Positions 53,554 to 62,536 of a stretch of 64,000 nucleotides of DNA are shown here, piece after piece. A model generated the notes under the pieces. The model worked only from the letters and a program-made list of their open reading frames with translations. It was not told the origin of the DNA and did not search any database. The stretch is from an uncultured SAR116 cluster alpha proteobacterium (GTDB lineage: Bacteria > Pseudomonadota > Alphaproteobacteria > Puniceispirillales > Puniceispirillaceae). The first letter of the stretch is position 1. Each line of letters begins with the position of its first letter. The DNA is taken from positions 1 through 64,000 of the forward strand of contig CABYIQ010000002.1 of the NCBI GenBank assembly GCA_902518965.1, written 5' to 3'. The position numbers and the translations under genes are program-made.

Positions 53554-54828
53554 ATGCCCGCCCCTTCTCTTTTAGATAAAATTTCCACCTTTGATTTGCT
53601 GCGTCAGGAATGGCGGTTTCTGTTCTATGGGCTGCTGATGTCATTTTGGTCTTCTTTTGGCCAGACATTTTTCATTTCTCTGTTTAGCCATGATATCCGC
53701 AAATCCCTTGACCTGACCCATGGTGAATTTGGCAGCTATTACGCTTTTGCAACAACTGCCAGCGCGCTGACCCTGTTCTGGTTGGGCAAGTTGGCAGATA
53801 CTGTAAGCGTGCCCCGCCTGTCACTGATGACCCTTGGCGGAGTCTGTCTGGCCGCGCTTCATTTCTCATTTGTCAGCTCAGTTTTCAGCCTTGTTCTTGG
53901 CTTTTATCTTCTGCGCCTGTCCGGGCAGGGGATGATGTATCATGTATACAGCACGGCTGTAACAAGGCGGTTTATCGCGACTAGAGGGCGAGCACTTGCT
54001 TTATGTGGCCTGGGCATGCCATTTGGCGAAGCGGCTTTTCCTCTTCTTGTTATCCTTGCGCTTTCAATTACAGACTGGCGCACAATCTGGATTATTCTGC
54101 CTATAATAGCGTTTCTTAGCTTTGCCCCATCTATTCCGTTTTTAACACGGCGGACACTCTTTCAGGATGGCCCCGGCCGCGCTACCCATGACAGTCCTGA
54201 AATACCCGATGATACATTTTCTGTCCGACGGCAAATAGTTATGCGGGACAGAGCGTTTTGGGCGGTTATCATTTGGCTGATGATGGTGCCCAGTTTTACC
54301 ATTACTGGCCTGTTCTTCCATCAGATTTATATAGCGGAGCAAAAGGCTGTGCCGTTATGGCTCTGGTCTTCAAATTATATCTGGTATGCGCTGGCAGCTG
54401 TTGGGAGCGCGTTTTTTTCTGGCTTTTTGATAGACAGGCTTACCGCCCACCGAGTGGCTTATGTCAGTCAGATTCCTTTATTGTTTTCTTGCCTGTTCTT
54501 GTGGTGGGGTCATGGCACATACTGGTTACCAATGTATTTTGTACTTTTTGGCGCAGGCGGAGGTATGATACCGCCTCTAATAAATGCCCTTTTGGCAGAA
54601 CGATATGGCACAAACTGGTTGGGCGAAATTAAGGCTCTTGCCATGCCAATGAATGTCTTTGCTAGCGCCTTGTCACCTGCCCTAATGGGCATTCTCATCG
54701 ACCTTCACTTTCAGCTGGATGATATAATTTTACTGCTGACAAGTCTGAGCCTATTCAGCACTGTTGCACCCTTTTTATGGTTTAATCTTCTTGGACAGAC
54801 AAAGCTACCTAACAAGCCGCTAAGCTGA
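53554..54828 (+). CDS. Major facilitator superfamily transporter
   Basis: The 424-residue protein has about twelve hydrophobic segments. GKLADTVSVPR matches the loop 2-3 motif, and GMPFGEAAFP suits the middle of the family. The substrate is unknown. It is convergent with the DUF3422 gene, leaving one base between the two stops. Confidence 0.88.
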   Translation: MPAPSLLDKISTFDLLRQEWRFLFYGLLMSFWSSFGQTFFISLFSHDIRKSLDLTHGEFGSYYAFATTASALTLFWLGKLADTVSVPRLSLMTLGGVCLAALHFSFVSSVFSLVLGFYLLRLSGQGMMYHVYSTAVTRRFIATRGRALALCGLGMPFGEAAFPLLVILALSITDWRTIWIILPIIAFLSFAPSIPFLTRRTLFQDGPGRATHDSPEIPDDTFSVRRQIVMRDRAFWAVIIWLMMVPSFTITGLFFHQIYIAEQKAVPLWLWSSNYIWYALAAVGSAFFSGFLIDRLTAHRVAYVSQIPLLFSCLFLWWGHGTYWLPMYFVLFGAGGGMIPPLINALLAERYGTNWLGEIKALAMPMNVFASALSPALMGILIDLHFQLDDIILLLTSLSLFSTVAPFLWFNLLGQTKLPNKPLS

Positions 54829-54829
54829 T

Positions 54830-56128
54830 TTATCTATTTAGCCTGCGAACAGACCGACTGACCCGATTGATAAAAAACCAAATCACAACAGCTACAAAAG
54901 GCACGGCAAAGGCTTTCACAAGGCCTATTTCATCAAAAGGTGGCTGAAGATTAAATCCCTCCACCAGAATGCCCACAAGGCCCACGCCATAGTAAGTTCC
55001 AGCTATCACGGACAGACCCTCAACAGTCTGTTGCAGACGCAGTTGGGCTTGCGCGCGCCTGTCCATAGAAGACAACAAATCACGATTTTGTCTCTGAATT
55101 GTTGTCTCTGTCTGTGTGCGCAGCAACGACCCTGTCCGTTCAATGCGCTGAGACAAAGTCTGTACTCGCTCACCAAAGGCAAAACAGGTCTGCATAGCTG
55201 GCATCATCCGCCTGTCCAAAAACCCATAAACTCCTTGATGCCCATTAAGACGTGCTAGACGAAGCCCTTCAAGACGAGCCAAAAAAATATCATGATAGGC
55301 TTTGGTCGCCGACAGCCTGTACGATGTATTTGCAGATATTTCTTCTACCCGGGCAGCCAGCTGGGACAGTGCCGGCAACAAGGCCTGAACTTCAGTATCA
55401 TCACGCGAAATCTGTTCAGTTAACTGCTGCGTCAGGTCTGTCAGCTTATGTTCTATTTGCACTAGTATTGAGAGATATTTTCGCGCTACTGGCAGGCCAA
55501 GTAAGGCTAGCATGCGGTATGTTTCCATCTCAATAATCCGCAAGACCATGCGCCCCATGCGCTCTGGCGTAATGCAGTTATGAAAAACAATGGCACGTGA
55601 AAACTCATTCTCATCAATATCAAAACTGCAATGCAGCTGGCCAGCTCCATCCGATATCTGGCTTGAGGCCTCAGCCTGACTGTTCAGTAAAAACTGAACT
55701 TTCAGCGGATCAAGCTTAGCGGGCGCGCGCGCGCCTATCTCTACCCAGATGGCATGAAACAGGCTAGCAGGCACAGAATCAATAATGTCAAAGGGCAGTT
55801 CTGGCCAGGCAGCTTTGTCAAACGCCCCTTTGGCCAGCCCGTTGCGAATTGTCTCTCCTTTCATAATAAAGCCGATTGTCACAAATTCAGTGTGTCGCTC
55901 TATCCTAAAAATATAATTCTTGAATGTCTCCCGCCTGAATTTTTCTCGCGTCCCGAGGGGCAAGCGATCCTGTGCCGTCAGCCAGTCATTGATATGGCTG
56001 ACAATATCTTGATCTGAATTGTCATAAAGAAAGACATATCGGATAAACCGGCCAGCACCGTCAAAATCATGAAACGGGCGGGCATGAAGCTCATCAGAAA
56101 GCTGTCTGCGCTCTGGATGGATGGGCAT
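54830..56128 (-). CDS. DUF3422 family membrane-anchored protein
   Basis: The 432-residue protein starts MPIHPERRQLSDELHARPF and has FRRETFKNYIFRIERHTEF and RMLALLGLPVAR. A helical middle and a C-terminal hydrophobic pair (AFAVPFVAVVIWFFI) follow. This matches DUF3422, of unknown function and common in alphaproteobacteria. The ATG at 56128 was chosen because it fits the family start and has AAGGA about ten bases upstream. Confidence 0.88.
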   Translation of the reverse strand: MPIHPERRQLSDELHARPFHDFDGAGRFIRYVFLYDNSDQDIVSHINDWLTAQDRLPLGTREKFRRETFKNYIFRIERHTEFVTIGFIMKGETIRNGLAKGAFDKAAWPELPFDIIDSVPASLFHAIWVEIGARAPAKLDPLKVQFLLNSQAEASSQISDGAGQLHCSFDIDENEFSRAIVFHNCITPERMGRMVLRIIEMETYRMLALLGLPVARKYLSILVQIEHKLTDLTQQLTEQISRDDTEVQALLPALSQLAARVEEISANTSYRLSATKAYHDIFLARLEGLRLARLNGHQGVYGFLDRRMMPAMQTCFAFGERVQTLSQRIERTGSLLRTQTETTIQRQNRDLLSSMDRRAQAQLRLQQTVEGLSVIAGTYYGVGLVGILVEGFNLQPPFDEIGLVKAFAVPFVAVVIWFFINRVSRSVRRLNR

Positions 56129-56230
56129 TATGAAAACATCCTTACTTTTTCCATTATCATCTGCCAAGACCCAATTCGTCAAAGCCGATTGCCAGTTGCA
56201 ATCTTTTTCATCTTACCCCATTTTTCAACT

Positions 56231-56728
56231 ATGGCCCATTTTTTCCATTTAAATTGCAAAAAATTGTTCATCGCCTTGATTTGTCTGCTTGGTCTGCTGC
56301 CGTTAAAGATGCAGGCAGCAGAGCAGCCAATTAGGGATGGCATATGGTTTACCTGTGAGTTTACACAAAGCAAAACTCCACCAACAGATGGGTGTGAGAT
56401 GTTTGATGATGAAGGCTTTAAAGCCAGCGAAGGTCAGCTCAGCTATCTGCGTATGATTGGATCTGCAGAGACAAACTGCAAGGGTAAGAAACAAGGCCAG
56501 TGTTTTCCCGCCGACCTGCCACAGATCACCGTAAAGACAAAACCTATTGGTGATGTGTGGCTGGATACTGACCGGCTGTATGTTACATGGTATGGCTGCA
56601 CACAGGATTACCACTTTTTTCAGGACGAGGGCTTTATAACGGTAAAACCAAAAGGTAAAGATTGTTTTTGGTCACGTGAACGCCATTTTTATGTTGCGCC
56701 CTATAAAGGACAGGTACTTCAACAATGA
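56231..56728 (+). CDS. Secreted hypothetical protein
   Basis: The 165-residue protein has a clear signal peptide (KKLFIALICLLGLLPL, probable AxA cleavage before AEQPIRDG). It has about seven cysteines in the mature part, some likely disulfide-bonded. No family recognised. It overlaps the ygfZ start by four bases (ATGA), so coupled translation is likely. No good ribosome-binding site precedes this ATG, so the true start may be upstream. Confidence 0.65.
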   Translation: MAHFFHLNCKKLFIALICLLGLLPLKMQAAEQPIRDGIWFTCEFTQSKTPPTDGCEMFDDEGFKASEGQLSYLRMIGSAETNCKGKKQGQCFPADLPQITVKTKPIGDVWLDTDRLYVTWYGCTQDYHFFQDEGFITVKPKGKDCFWSRERHFYVAPYKGQVLQQ

Positions 56729-57627
56729 GTTTTATGCCCGCCCCGCCAGAACAACCTGTTTTGTCTGTTCCTCCAGACAAGCACATCATTAGCCTGACGG
56801 GTGAAGATGTGCGTGATTTTCTGAATGATATTCTGACTGCGCAGATTAACACCCTTGCCAGCGACACTGCCCGTGCTGCCTGCATGCTGTCTCCGCAAGG
56901 GCGGATCCTGTTTGATATGATGGTGATGGCCACTGCAGATACGGTCTTTCTCATTACAGAAGCAGAACAGGCCACCCCGCTTGCAAAGCGGCTAAAGATG
57001 TATCGGCTGCGCCGGAAAATAGAAATCACTCTCAGCTCTAACCTTTGGGCAGGACATATATGGGGAGAAAATCACGCAAATTTCAGTGTGCCAAATAGCT
57101 GTATCAGTGCTTATGACGAACGCCATAAGTCCCTGGGCAAACTTGTGCTATTCTCTAAGACTGATGGCTTGCCAGAGCAGGCAGAGGCAAAGTATTGGCA
57201 GGCACTTCGGATCAGCCTTGGTGTTCCTGAAGGGGCAGCTGATCTGACACCCAACCGGGCGCTGATACTGGAAGCCGGACTTCACCTTTTGGGCGCAATA
57301 GATTTTGAAAAGGGGTGTTATGTTGGCCAAGAAGTGACCGCCCGCACCCATTATCGTGGCCTGGTCAAACGCCGCCTCTTGCCAATTTCTGTCTCTGGAG
57401 AGCTTATATCAGGTCAGGCCCTGCAGCGCGGAGACACAGCCATTGGACAGACCGGATCAACAGCAAGCCTGCCAGATCGCGGGGACATCGCGCTAGCCAG
57501 CCTGCGTCTTGATGCAGTTCAGGACAGTCTAGCCGGCATAGCTGAGCTTACCACAGATAACGGACAGATAATCAGCCTTCACATCCCAGACTGGATGCAC
57601 CCGCTGCCTGGCTTTGATAAGGGATGA
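56725..57627 (+). CDS. ygfZ: Folate-binding protein YgfZ
   Basis: YgfZ supports assembly or repair of iron-sulfur enzymes using tetrahydrofolate. The 300-residue protein has a GcvT-like fold and the diagnostic KGCYVGQE motif near residue 195 in FEKGCYVGQEVTARTHYRG. It is coupled to the upstream secreted-protein gene and convergent with the BdhA-like gene. Confidence 0.93.
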   Translation: MSFMPAPPEQPVLSVPPDKHIISLTGEDVRDFLNDILTAQINTLASDTARAACMLSPQGRILFDMMVMATADTVFLITEAEQATPLAKRLKMYRLRRKIEITLSSNLWAGHIWGENHANFSVPNSCISAYDERHKSLGKLVLFSKTDGLPEQAEAKYWQALRISLGVPEGAADLTPNRALILEAGLHLLGAIDFEKGCYVGQEVTARTHYRGLVKRRLLPISVSGELISGQALQRGDTAIGQTGSTASLPDRGDIALASLRLDAVQDSLAGIAELTTDNGQIISLHIPDWMHPLPGFDKG

Positions 57628-57650
57628 CTAGGATAAATGTGGGGCGTTCC

Positions 57651-58439
57651 TTATTGGGCTGTCCAGCCGCCATCCAAAGAAAAGCTGGACCCGGTGATAT
57701 TCTGGGCCGCATCACGGGCCAGAAACAGAGCCATATCCGCGACCTGCTGGGGCATCAGAAACTGACCAGCGGCATGTTTTTCGCTGACCATGGCAATCCC
57801 GGCTTTATCATAAGGCAAGCCTGTTTTCTCGGCATGCGCGCGAACCTGCCGGTCAACAAGCTCTGTCAGAACAAATCCAGGGCAAATCGCATTACAGTTG
57901 ATATTCTGCTGCGCTGTTTCCAGTGCGACAGTCTTGGTCAGCCCAACTAGCCCGTGTTTAGCAGCAACATAAGCAGATTTATGAACTGAGGCTACTAGAC
58001 CATGCGCAGAAGCAATATTGATTATACGACCGAAATCCCGCTGCTTCATGCCTGGCAGGACAGAAGAAATCAGGTGAAACGGTGCAGATAAATTGACATC
58101 TATAATATCCTGCCATTTTTCAGACGGAAATTCATCGACAGGTGCAACATGCTGAATGCCTGCGTTATTAATAAGCACATCCACACAGCCCATCACATCA
58201 GCTGCTTTATCCACCATGCCGCGGGCTGCCACCGCATCCCGCAAATCAGCACCATCAAAATGACAAGAAGCTGCACCTTTCTCTTTTAACTGGGCAAGAA
58301 TATCTGCTGCCTTCTTATCCGACATCTGGCCGCCAACATAAAGATGCGCCCCTGTTGCGGCAAAGGCTGATGCCATTGCCAACCCCAACCCCGATACACC
58401 ACCGGTGATTATTACCGTCCGGGCAGATAAAGGCACCAT
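57651..58439 (-). CDS. bdhA: 3-hydroxybutyrate dehydrogenase
   Basis: The 262-residue SDR has the TGGVSGLGLAMA cofactor motif, NNAGIQHVAPVDEFP, the catalytic Ser, and YVAAKHGLVGLTKTVALE. The FVLTELVDRQVRAHAEKTGL segment and GSSFSLDGGWTAQ ending also match D-beta-hydroxybutyrate dehydrogenase. The enzyme interconverts 3-hydroxybutyrate and acetoacetate in PHB-type metabolism. The ATG at 58439 has GAGGA seven bases upstream. Confidence 0.9.
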   Translation of the reverse strand: MVPLSARTVIITGGVSGLGLAMASAFAATGAHLYVGGQMSDKKAADILAQLKEKGAASCHFDGADLRDAVAARGMVDKAADVMGCVDVLINNAGIQHVAPVDEFPSEKWQDIIDVNLSAPFHLISSVLPGMKQRDFGRIINIASAHGLVASVHKSAYVAAKHGLVGLTKTVALETAQQNINCNAICPGFVLTELVDRQVRAHAEKTGLPYDKAGIAMVSEKHAAGQFLMPQQVADMALFLARDAAQNITGSSFSLDGGWTAQ

Positions 58440-58490
58440 ATCCGCTTCCTCAACAACCAAATAGACGTATCCACCTCAAACACAAATGCG

Positions 58491-58670
58491 TCAGGACTTA
58501 AATAGGGCTTCTGCTTGTGCACTTACATCCTGTTTGGTTGCCAGAATTTCGTCAATTCTGACAATTTCCGCTTTCAGCTGTTCTTGATAATCTTTTAAAT
58601 CCTCAACATTCCAGTTGTAAAACGATATTGGTGCATAAGTAGATTTAAATGCGTCAAATTCATCTTCCAT
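58491..58670 (-). CDS. Small DUF1192-like protein
   Basis: A 59-residue protein starting MEDEFDAF with the helix VEDLKDYQEQLKAEIVRIDEILATKQ and the ending AQAEALFKS, the pattern of DUF1192. The function is unknown. AAGGGG seven bases upstream supports the ATG at 58670. It is divergent from the TrcR gene. Confidence 0.75.
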   Translation of the reverse strand: MEDEFDAFKSTYAPISFYNWNVEDLKDYQEQLKAEIVRIDEILATKQDVSAQAEALFKS

Positions 58671-58816
58671 CCGTTTTCCCCTTACAATCCGCACACATGC
58701 ATTCTTGACCATAGTGGCGGCATTGCCTTTCTGCAATTTTAGGAAAAAAAAGGTCTGTTTGCAAATTTCTGTCAAAGGGCTATATATTAGGTCAGGTTCC
58801 ACCAAAACACTAGAAT

Positions 58817-58869
58817 GCCCCGATTTTGGGGCGTGTTTGGAATCGGCTGGCTCTCTAGGCTGCCAGCCG
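58817..58869 (+). promoter_or_regulatory. Two consecutive hairpins upstream of trcR
   Basis: GCCCC/GGGGC (58817-58832, 6-base loop) and CGGCTGGC/GCCAGCCG (58844-58851 with 58862-58869) lie in the 240-base gap before the DUF1013 gene, 38 bases upstream of its start. Neither has a T-run. They could be a structured leader or binding sites. Confidence 0.35.
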
Positions 58870-58907
58870 CCAAATAAGTGTTGAAAAAATGATAAAGGGT
58901 CCGTGTG

Positions 58908-59474
58908 ATGACACAGCTTCTTATGCCAAAAGCGACAGCCGTATGGCTGATTGATAATACAGGACTGACCTTTGAACAGATCGGGGCTTTTTGCGATTTG
59001 CATCCTCTTGAAGTGCAGGCCATTGCTGATGGTGAAATTGGCGCCGGCATGCAGGGATATGATCCGATTACAAATAACCAACTGTCAAAAGAAGAAGTCG
59101 AGCGTTGTGAGACTGACCCTGAAGCTAGGCTTGAGCTATCAAAGTCAAATCTACCTCAACCTACAGCCCGTACCAAAGGTCCGCGCTATGTGCCGGTTGC
59201 CCGGCGTGGTGACAAACCCGATGCAATCGCTTGGTTGATCAAACATCACCCTGAATTATCTGATGCACAAATCAGCCGCTTGATTGGCACCACCAAAGAT
59301 ACTATCACCAAAATCCGTGAGCGTACCCACTGGAATATATCCAATATTCAGGCTAAACACCCGGCTATGCTGGGCTTATGCAAGCAGCAGGACCTCAACG
59401 CCGCTATTGAAAAAGCCGGGGGGCAGCCAAAACAGGATGCCGAACAGGTTGCTGATTTAACTGAACTGCCATAA
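58908..59474 (+). CDS. trcR: TrcR-like cell-cycle transcriptional regulator (DUF1013)
   Basis: The 188-residue protein is typical of DUF1013/TrcR, with LMPKATAVWLIDNTGLTFEQIGAFC near the start. GPRYVPVARRGDKPDAIAWLI is in the middle, and DTITKIRERTHWN is in the HTH-like part. It acts in alphaproteobacterial cell-cycle control; the best-studied members co-occur with the CtrA network. AAAGGG eight bases upstream fits the ATG at 58908, with GTG one codon earlier also possible. Confidence 0.93.
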   Translation: MTQLLMPKATAVWLIDNTGLTFEQIGAFCDLHPLEVQAIADGEIGAGMQGYDPITNNQLSKEEVERCETDPEARLELSKSNLPQPTARTKGPRYVPVARRGDKPDAIAWLIKHHPELSDAQISRLIGTTKDTITKIRERTHWNISNIQAKHPAMLGLCKQQDLNAAIEKAGGQPKQDAEQVADLTELP

Positions 59475-59494
59475 AGCGGAGAGTATAAACAGAC

Positions 59495-59522
59495 AAACAG
59501 GGAAGTTATGACTTCCCTGTTT
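59495..59522. terminator. Bidirectional terminator between trcR and acyl-CoA ligase genes
   Basis: A 12-bp perfect stem (59495-59506 with 59511-59522) with a TATG loop. It is followed by T-rich sequence on the plus strand and preceded by A-rich sequence, so it can serve both converging genes. Confidence 0.8.
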
Positions 59523-59530
59523 TATCGCCG

Positions 59531-61429
59531 TTAAACCTGTTTCAGGCCTGCCTGTTGTAACGCATCATCAATTTCTTCCAGAATAACCGGATCATCAATT
59601 GTGGCGGGCAAAGGGAAGTCTTCATTCTGAACAATTTTCTGCATTGTGGCACGCAGTATTTTTCCGGAACGTGTTTTGGGCAGGCGGCCCACAATCACGG
59701 CTTGTTTAAACGCGGCAACAGGGCCTATTTCTGAGCGCACACGCTGGACAATCTCAGCCAGAATCTCCGTTCCGGCGCGGGGTGTCCCTGTTTTCAACAC
59801 CACAAAACCAAGAGGAACCTGACCTTTCAGCGCGTCATGCACGCCAATAACCGCACATTCGGCAACATCCGGATGCCCAGCAAGAACCTCCTCCATTGCG
59901 CCTGTCGACAGCCTATGCCCGGCCACATTTATAATGTCATCTGTTCTGGACATGACAAAAATATAACCATCTTCATCAATATATCCGGCATCCCCTGTGG
60001 CATAATAACCCTCAAAGCTCGATAAATAACTTTTCAGAAAACGCTCATCATTCTGCCATAATGTAGGCAGTGTTCCCGGTGGCATAGGCAGCTTAATCAC
60101 AAGGGAACCAATCTCACCAGCTGCGACCTGGTGGCCTTCATCAGAGATCACCTGAACATCCCAGCTTGGCACTGCAGGGCCGGAGGAGCCTGCTTTTACC
60201 GGTAGCAATTCAATGCCTGTACAGTTCGCGGCAATTGGCCAGCCTGTCTCTGTCTGCCACCAATGATCAATTGTGGGCACACCTAAAATATCCTCACACC
60301 AATGCAGAGTGTCTGGATCACATCGCTCACCAGCAAGAAACTGCAATTTAAAATGGCTCATATCAAACTGTTTGACCAGCTCGCCACTTGGATCTTCTTT
60401 TTTTATTGCCCGCATCGCTGTTGGCGCGGTGAACATAGTCTTCACCTTATGCTCAGCAATAACCCGCCAGAACGTAGACGCATCTGGTGTGCCAACCGGT
60501 TTGCCTTCGAACAAAACCGTTGTGCAGCCCGCAAATAAAGGTGCATAAACAATGTAAGAATGACCAACCACCCAACCCACATCAGATGCCGCCCAATAAA
60601 CATCGCCTGGCCCACAGCTGAAAATATTCTGCATTGACCATTTCAAGGCGACAATATGCCCAGCCGTGGGACGCACTACGCCCTTCGGCGTTCCGGTGGT
60701 CCCGGATGTATATAAAATATAGGCGGGGTCTTCAGATTTCACCGGCACACAGGCCGCATGGCCCGCGGCGGCCAGCGCCTCATCCCAATCCATATCCCGG
60801 CTATCAATCATAACGGCTTTACACATCTCACGCTGATAGAGCAGCACATTGTCAATTTTATGAGAAGATAATTCAATCGCGTCATCAATAAGCGGCTTAT
60901 ACTCGACCACACGACCTGGCTCCAGACCACAAGATGCTGTAATAATCATCTTCGGGGTGGCATCATCAATCCGTTTCGCTAGCTCAGCAGCGGCAAACCC
61001 ACCAAACACAACCGAATGAACTGCCCCGATACGCGCACAGGCCAGCATCGCCACAAGCGCCTGCGGAATCATCGGCATATAAATAATGACGCGGTCACCA
61101 TAGGTAATTCCGTTCTGCAGGAGCACATCTGCACATCTGGCTACCCGGTCCTGAAGCTCAGCATAGCTGATAAATTCTTTTACGCCGATGATCGCGCTGT
61201 CATAAATAATCGCTGTCCGGTCGCCATGACCAGCCTCCACATGGCAATCAACTGCGTTGTAACAGCCATTTATCTCACCGCCAACAAACCAGCGGTAAAA
61301 AGGCGGCTTCGCATCATCAAGAATGATTGTAACGGGCTTTATCCAGCTGACATCTTCAGCAGCAGCGGCCCAGAACTCGGCAGGGTCAGTATCAGCATGT
61401 TTTTTTACCTCATTAAATAACCCTGTCAT
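59531..61429 (-). CDS. prpE: Propionyl-CoA/acetyl-CoA synthetase (PrpE-type)
   Basis: The 632-residue AMP-forming acyl-CoA ligase has the P-loop YTSGTTGTPKGVV, WWQTETGW, and YATGDAGYID. The RTDDIINVAGHRLSTG signature and the conserved Lys in PKTRSGKILR are also intact. The DDIINVAGHRLSTGAMEE form is typical of propionate-CoA ligases (ACSS3/PrpE), although acetate may also be used. A shared terminator separates it from trcR. Confidence 0.9.
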   Translation of the reverse strand: MTGLFNEVKKHADTDPAEFWAAAAEDVSWIKPVTIILDDAKPPFYRWFVGGEINGCYNAVDCHVEAGHGDRTAIIYDSAIIGVKEFISYAELQDRVARCADVLLQNGITYGDRVIIYMPMIPQALVAMLACARIGAVHSVVFGGFAAAELAKRIDDATPKMIITASCGLEPGRVVEYKPLIDDAIELSSHKIDNVLLYQREMCKAVMIDSRDMDWDEALAAAGHAACVPVKSEDPAYILYTSGTTGTPKGVVRPTAGHIVALKWSMQNIFSCGPGDVYWAASDVGWVVGHSYIVYAPLFAGCTTVLFEGKPVGTPDASTFWRVIAEHKVKTMFTAPTAMRAIKKEDPSGELVKQFDMSHFKLQFLAGERCDPDTLHWCEDILGVPTIDHWWQTETGWPIAANCTGIELLPVKAGSSGPAVPSWDVQVISDEGHQVAAGEIGSLVIKLPMPPGTLPTLWQNDERFLKSYLSSFEGYYATGDAGYIDEDGYIFVMSRTDDIINVAGHRLSTGAMEEVLAGHPDVAECAVIGVHDALKGQVPLGFVVLKTGTPRAGTEILAEIVQRVRSEIGPVAAFKQAVIVGRLPKTRSGKILRATMQKIVQNEDFPLPATIDDPVILEEIDDALQQAGLKQV

Positions 61430-61549
61430 GACTACGTTTCCTCATTTTTCGACACAAAGGCTGGTTCATGCCTCACGTCGCAGCAGTTTAAGCCAGAGTC
61501 GGTAAATGTCTAGATGCTTTGTTCAGCCAAAGCCGAGCCAAATACACAT

Positions 61550-61569
61550 CATTCGTTACCATACGAATG
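61550..61569. promoter_or_regulatory. Inverted repeat between divergent prpE and YdcH genes
   Basis: CATTCGT (61550-61556) and ACGAATG (61563-61569) are exact complements around TACCAT. They lie about 120 bases upstream of prpE and 77 before the YdcH gene. Possible regulator site. Confidence 0.25.
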
Positions 61570-61645
61570 GTTCTAGCCAGACAGGTGGGAGATCTGTTAC
61601 ACTATCGCCTCGTTGATATGTCGTGATAAAGGATTATGACAGTAT

Positions 61646-61930
61646 ATGTCTGACATCCATGATCTTCATCCGCAAAAACCCGATGCGCAGGAAAAGTCCC
61701 CTTCAAAAAACGGGGGCGCAGCTAATGAAAGCGATAGAGCAGATGTCTTGAAAGCCAAACTTCAGGCGCTTTTATCTGAACATCGCGACCTAGATGATGT
61801 CATTGCCCAGCTGACAGGTGCCAGTGCTTCTGACCAACTGCGGATGCAACGCCTTAAAAAGCGCAAACTAGCGCTCAAAGATGAAATCGCCCGCCTTCAT
61901 GCCCTTGTTCTGCCAGATATCATTGCTTAA
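61646..61930 (+). CDS. YdcH/DUF465 family protein
   Basis: The 94-residue protein has a charged N-terminal tail, then LKAKLQALLSEHRDLDDVIAQLTG and LRMQRLKKRKLALKDEIARLHAL, the two helices of DUF465 (YdcH). The function is unknown. It precedes purE by about 80 bases, a familiar alphaproteobacterial arrangement. Confidence 0.88.
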   Translation: MSDIHDLHPQKPDAQEKSPSKNGGAANESDRADVLKAKLQALLSEHRDLDDVIAQLTGASASDQLRMQRLKKRKLALKDEIARLHALVLPDIIA

Positions 61931-62009
61931 GCCCAGCTACTTGTGGAATGATGCGCTATCATCATGGCCAGCTGACCTTTCACAAAGGCAGAAAAATACC
62001 GAGAAGTGA

Positions 62010-62519
62010 ATGACAGACAAGCCTCAAACCCTGACACCTGTTGTGATCTGTATGGGAAGCCAGTCAGACTGGCCAACCATGCAGGCAGCAAAGACCATGC
62101 TTGATGCGCTTGATGTAAGCTGTGATATCCAAATTATCTCTGCGCACCGCACACCAGACAGGTTGACAGCTTTTGCCAAATCAGCAGTGACAAACGGCAT
62201 TCAGGTGATTATCGCCGGGGCAGGTGGGGCTGCGCATCTACCTGGCATGATCGCTGCCCACACAACTGTTCCAGTCTTGGGCGTGCCTGTTGAAACAAAA
62301 ACTCTCAAAGGCATGGACTCACTGCTCTCAATTGTGCAGATGCCAGGCGGTGTTCCTGTTGGCACTTTGGCCATTGGCACTGCAGGGGCAAAGAATTCAG
62401 GGCTGCTGGCAGCTCAAATTCTGGCTTTATCAGATACGGCTCTGCGGGACAGGTTAAACAAATGGCGCGCAGAGCAAACAGATGCCGTTGCTGAACGACC
62501 TGACATGTCAAGAAATTAG
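62010..62519 (+). CDS. purE: 5-(carboxyamino)imidazole ribonucleotide mutase
   Basis: PurE moves the carboxyl group of N5-CAIR to form CAIR in purine synthesis. The 169-residue class I protein has the GSQSDWPTM motif near residue 17, [25 protein letters not shown], and [10 protein letters not shown]. It is followed 17 bases later by purK. Confidence 0.96.
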   Translation: MTDKPQTLTPVVICMGSQSDWPTMQAAKTMLDALDVSCDIQIISAHRTPDRLTAFAKSAVTNGIQVIIAGAGGAAHLPGMIAAHTTVPVLGVPVETKTLKGMDSLLSIVQMPGGVPVGTLAIGTAGAKNSGLLAAQILALSDTALRDRLNKWRAEQTDAVAERPDMSRN

Positions 62520-62536
62520 GACAGGCCTCATCTTTC

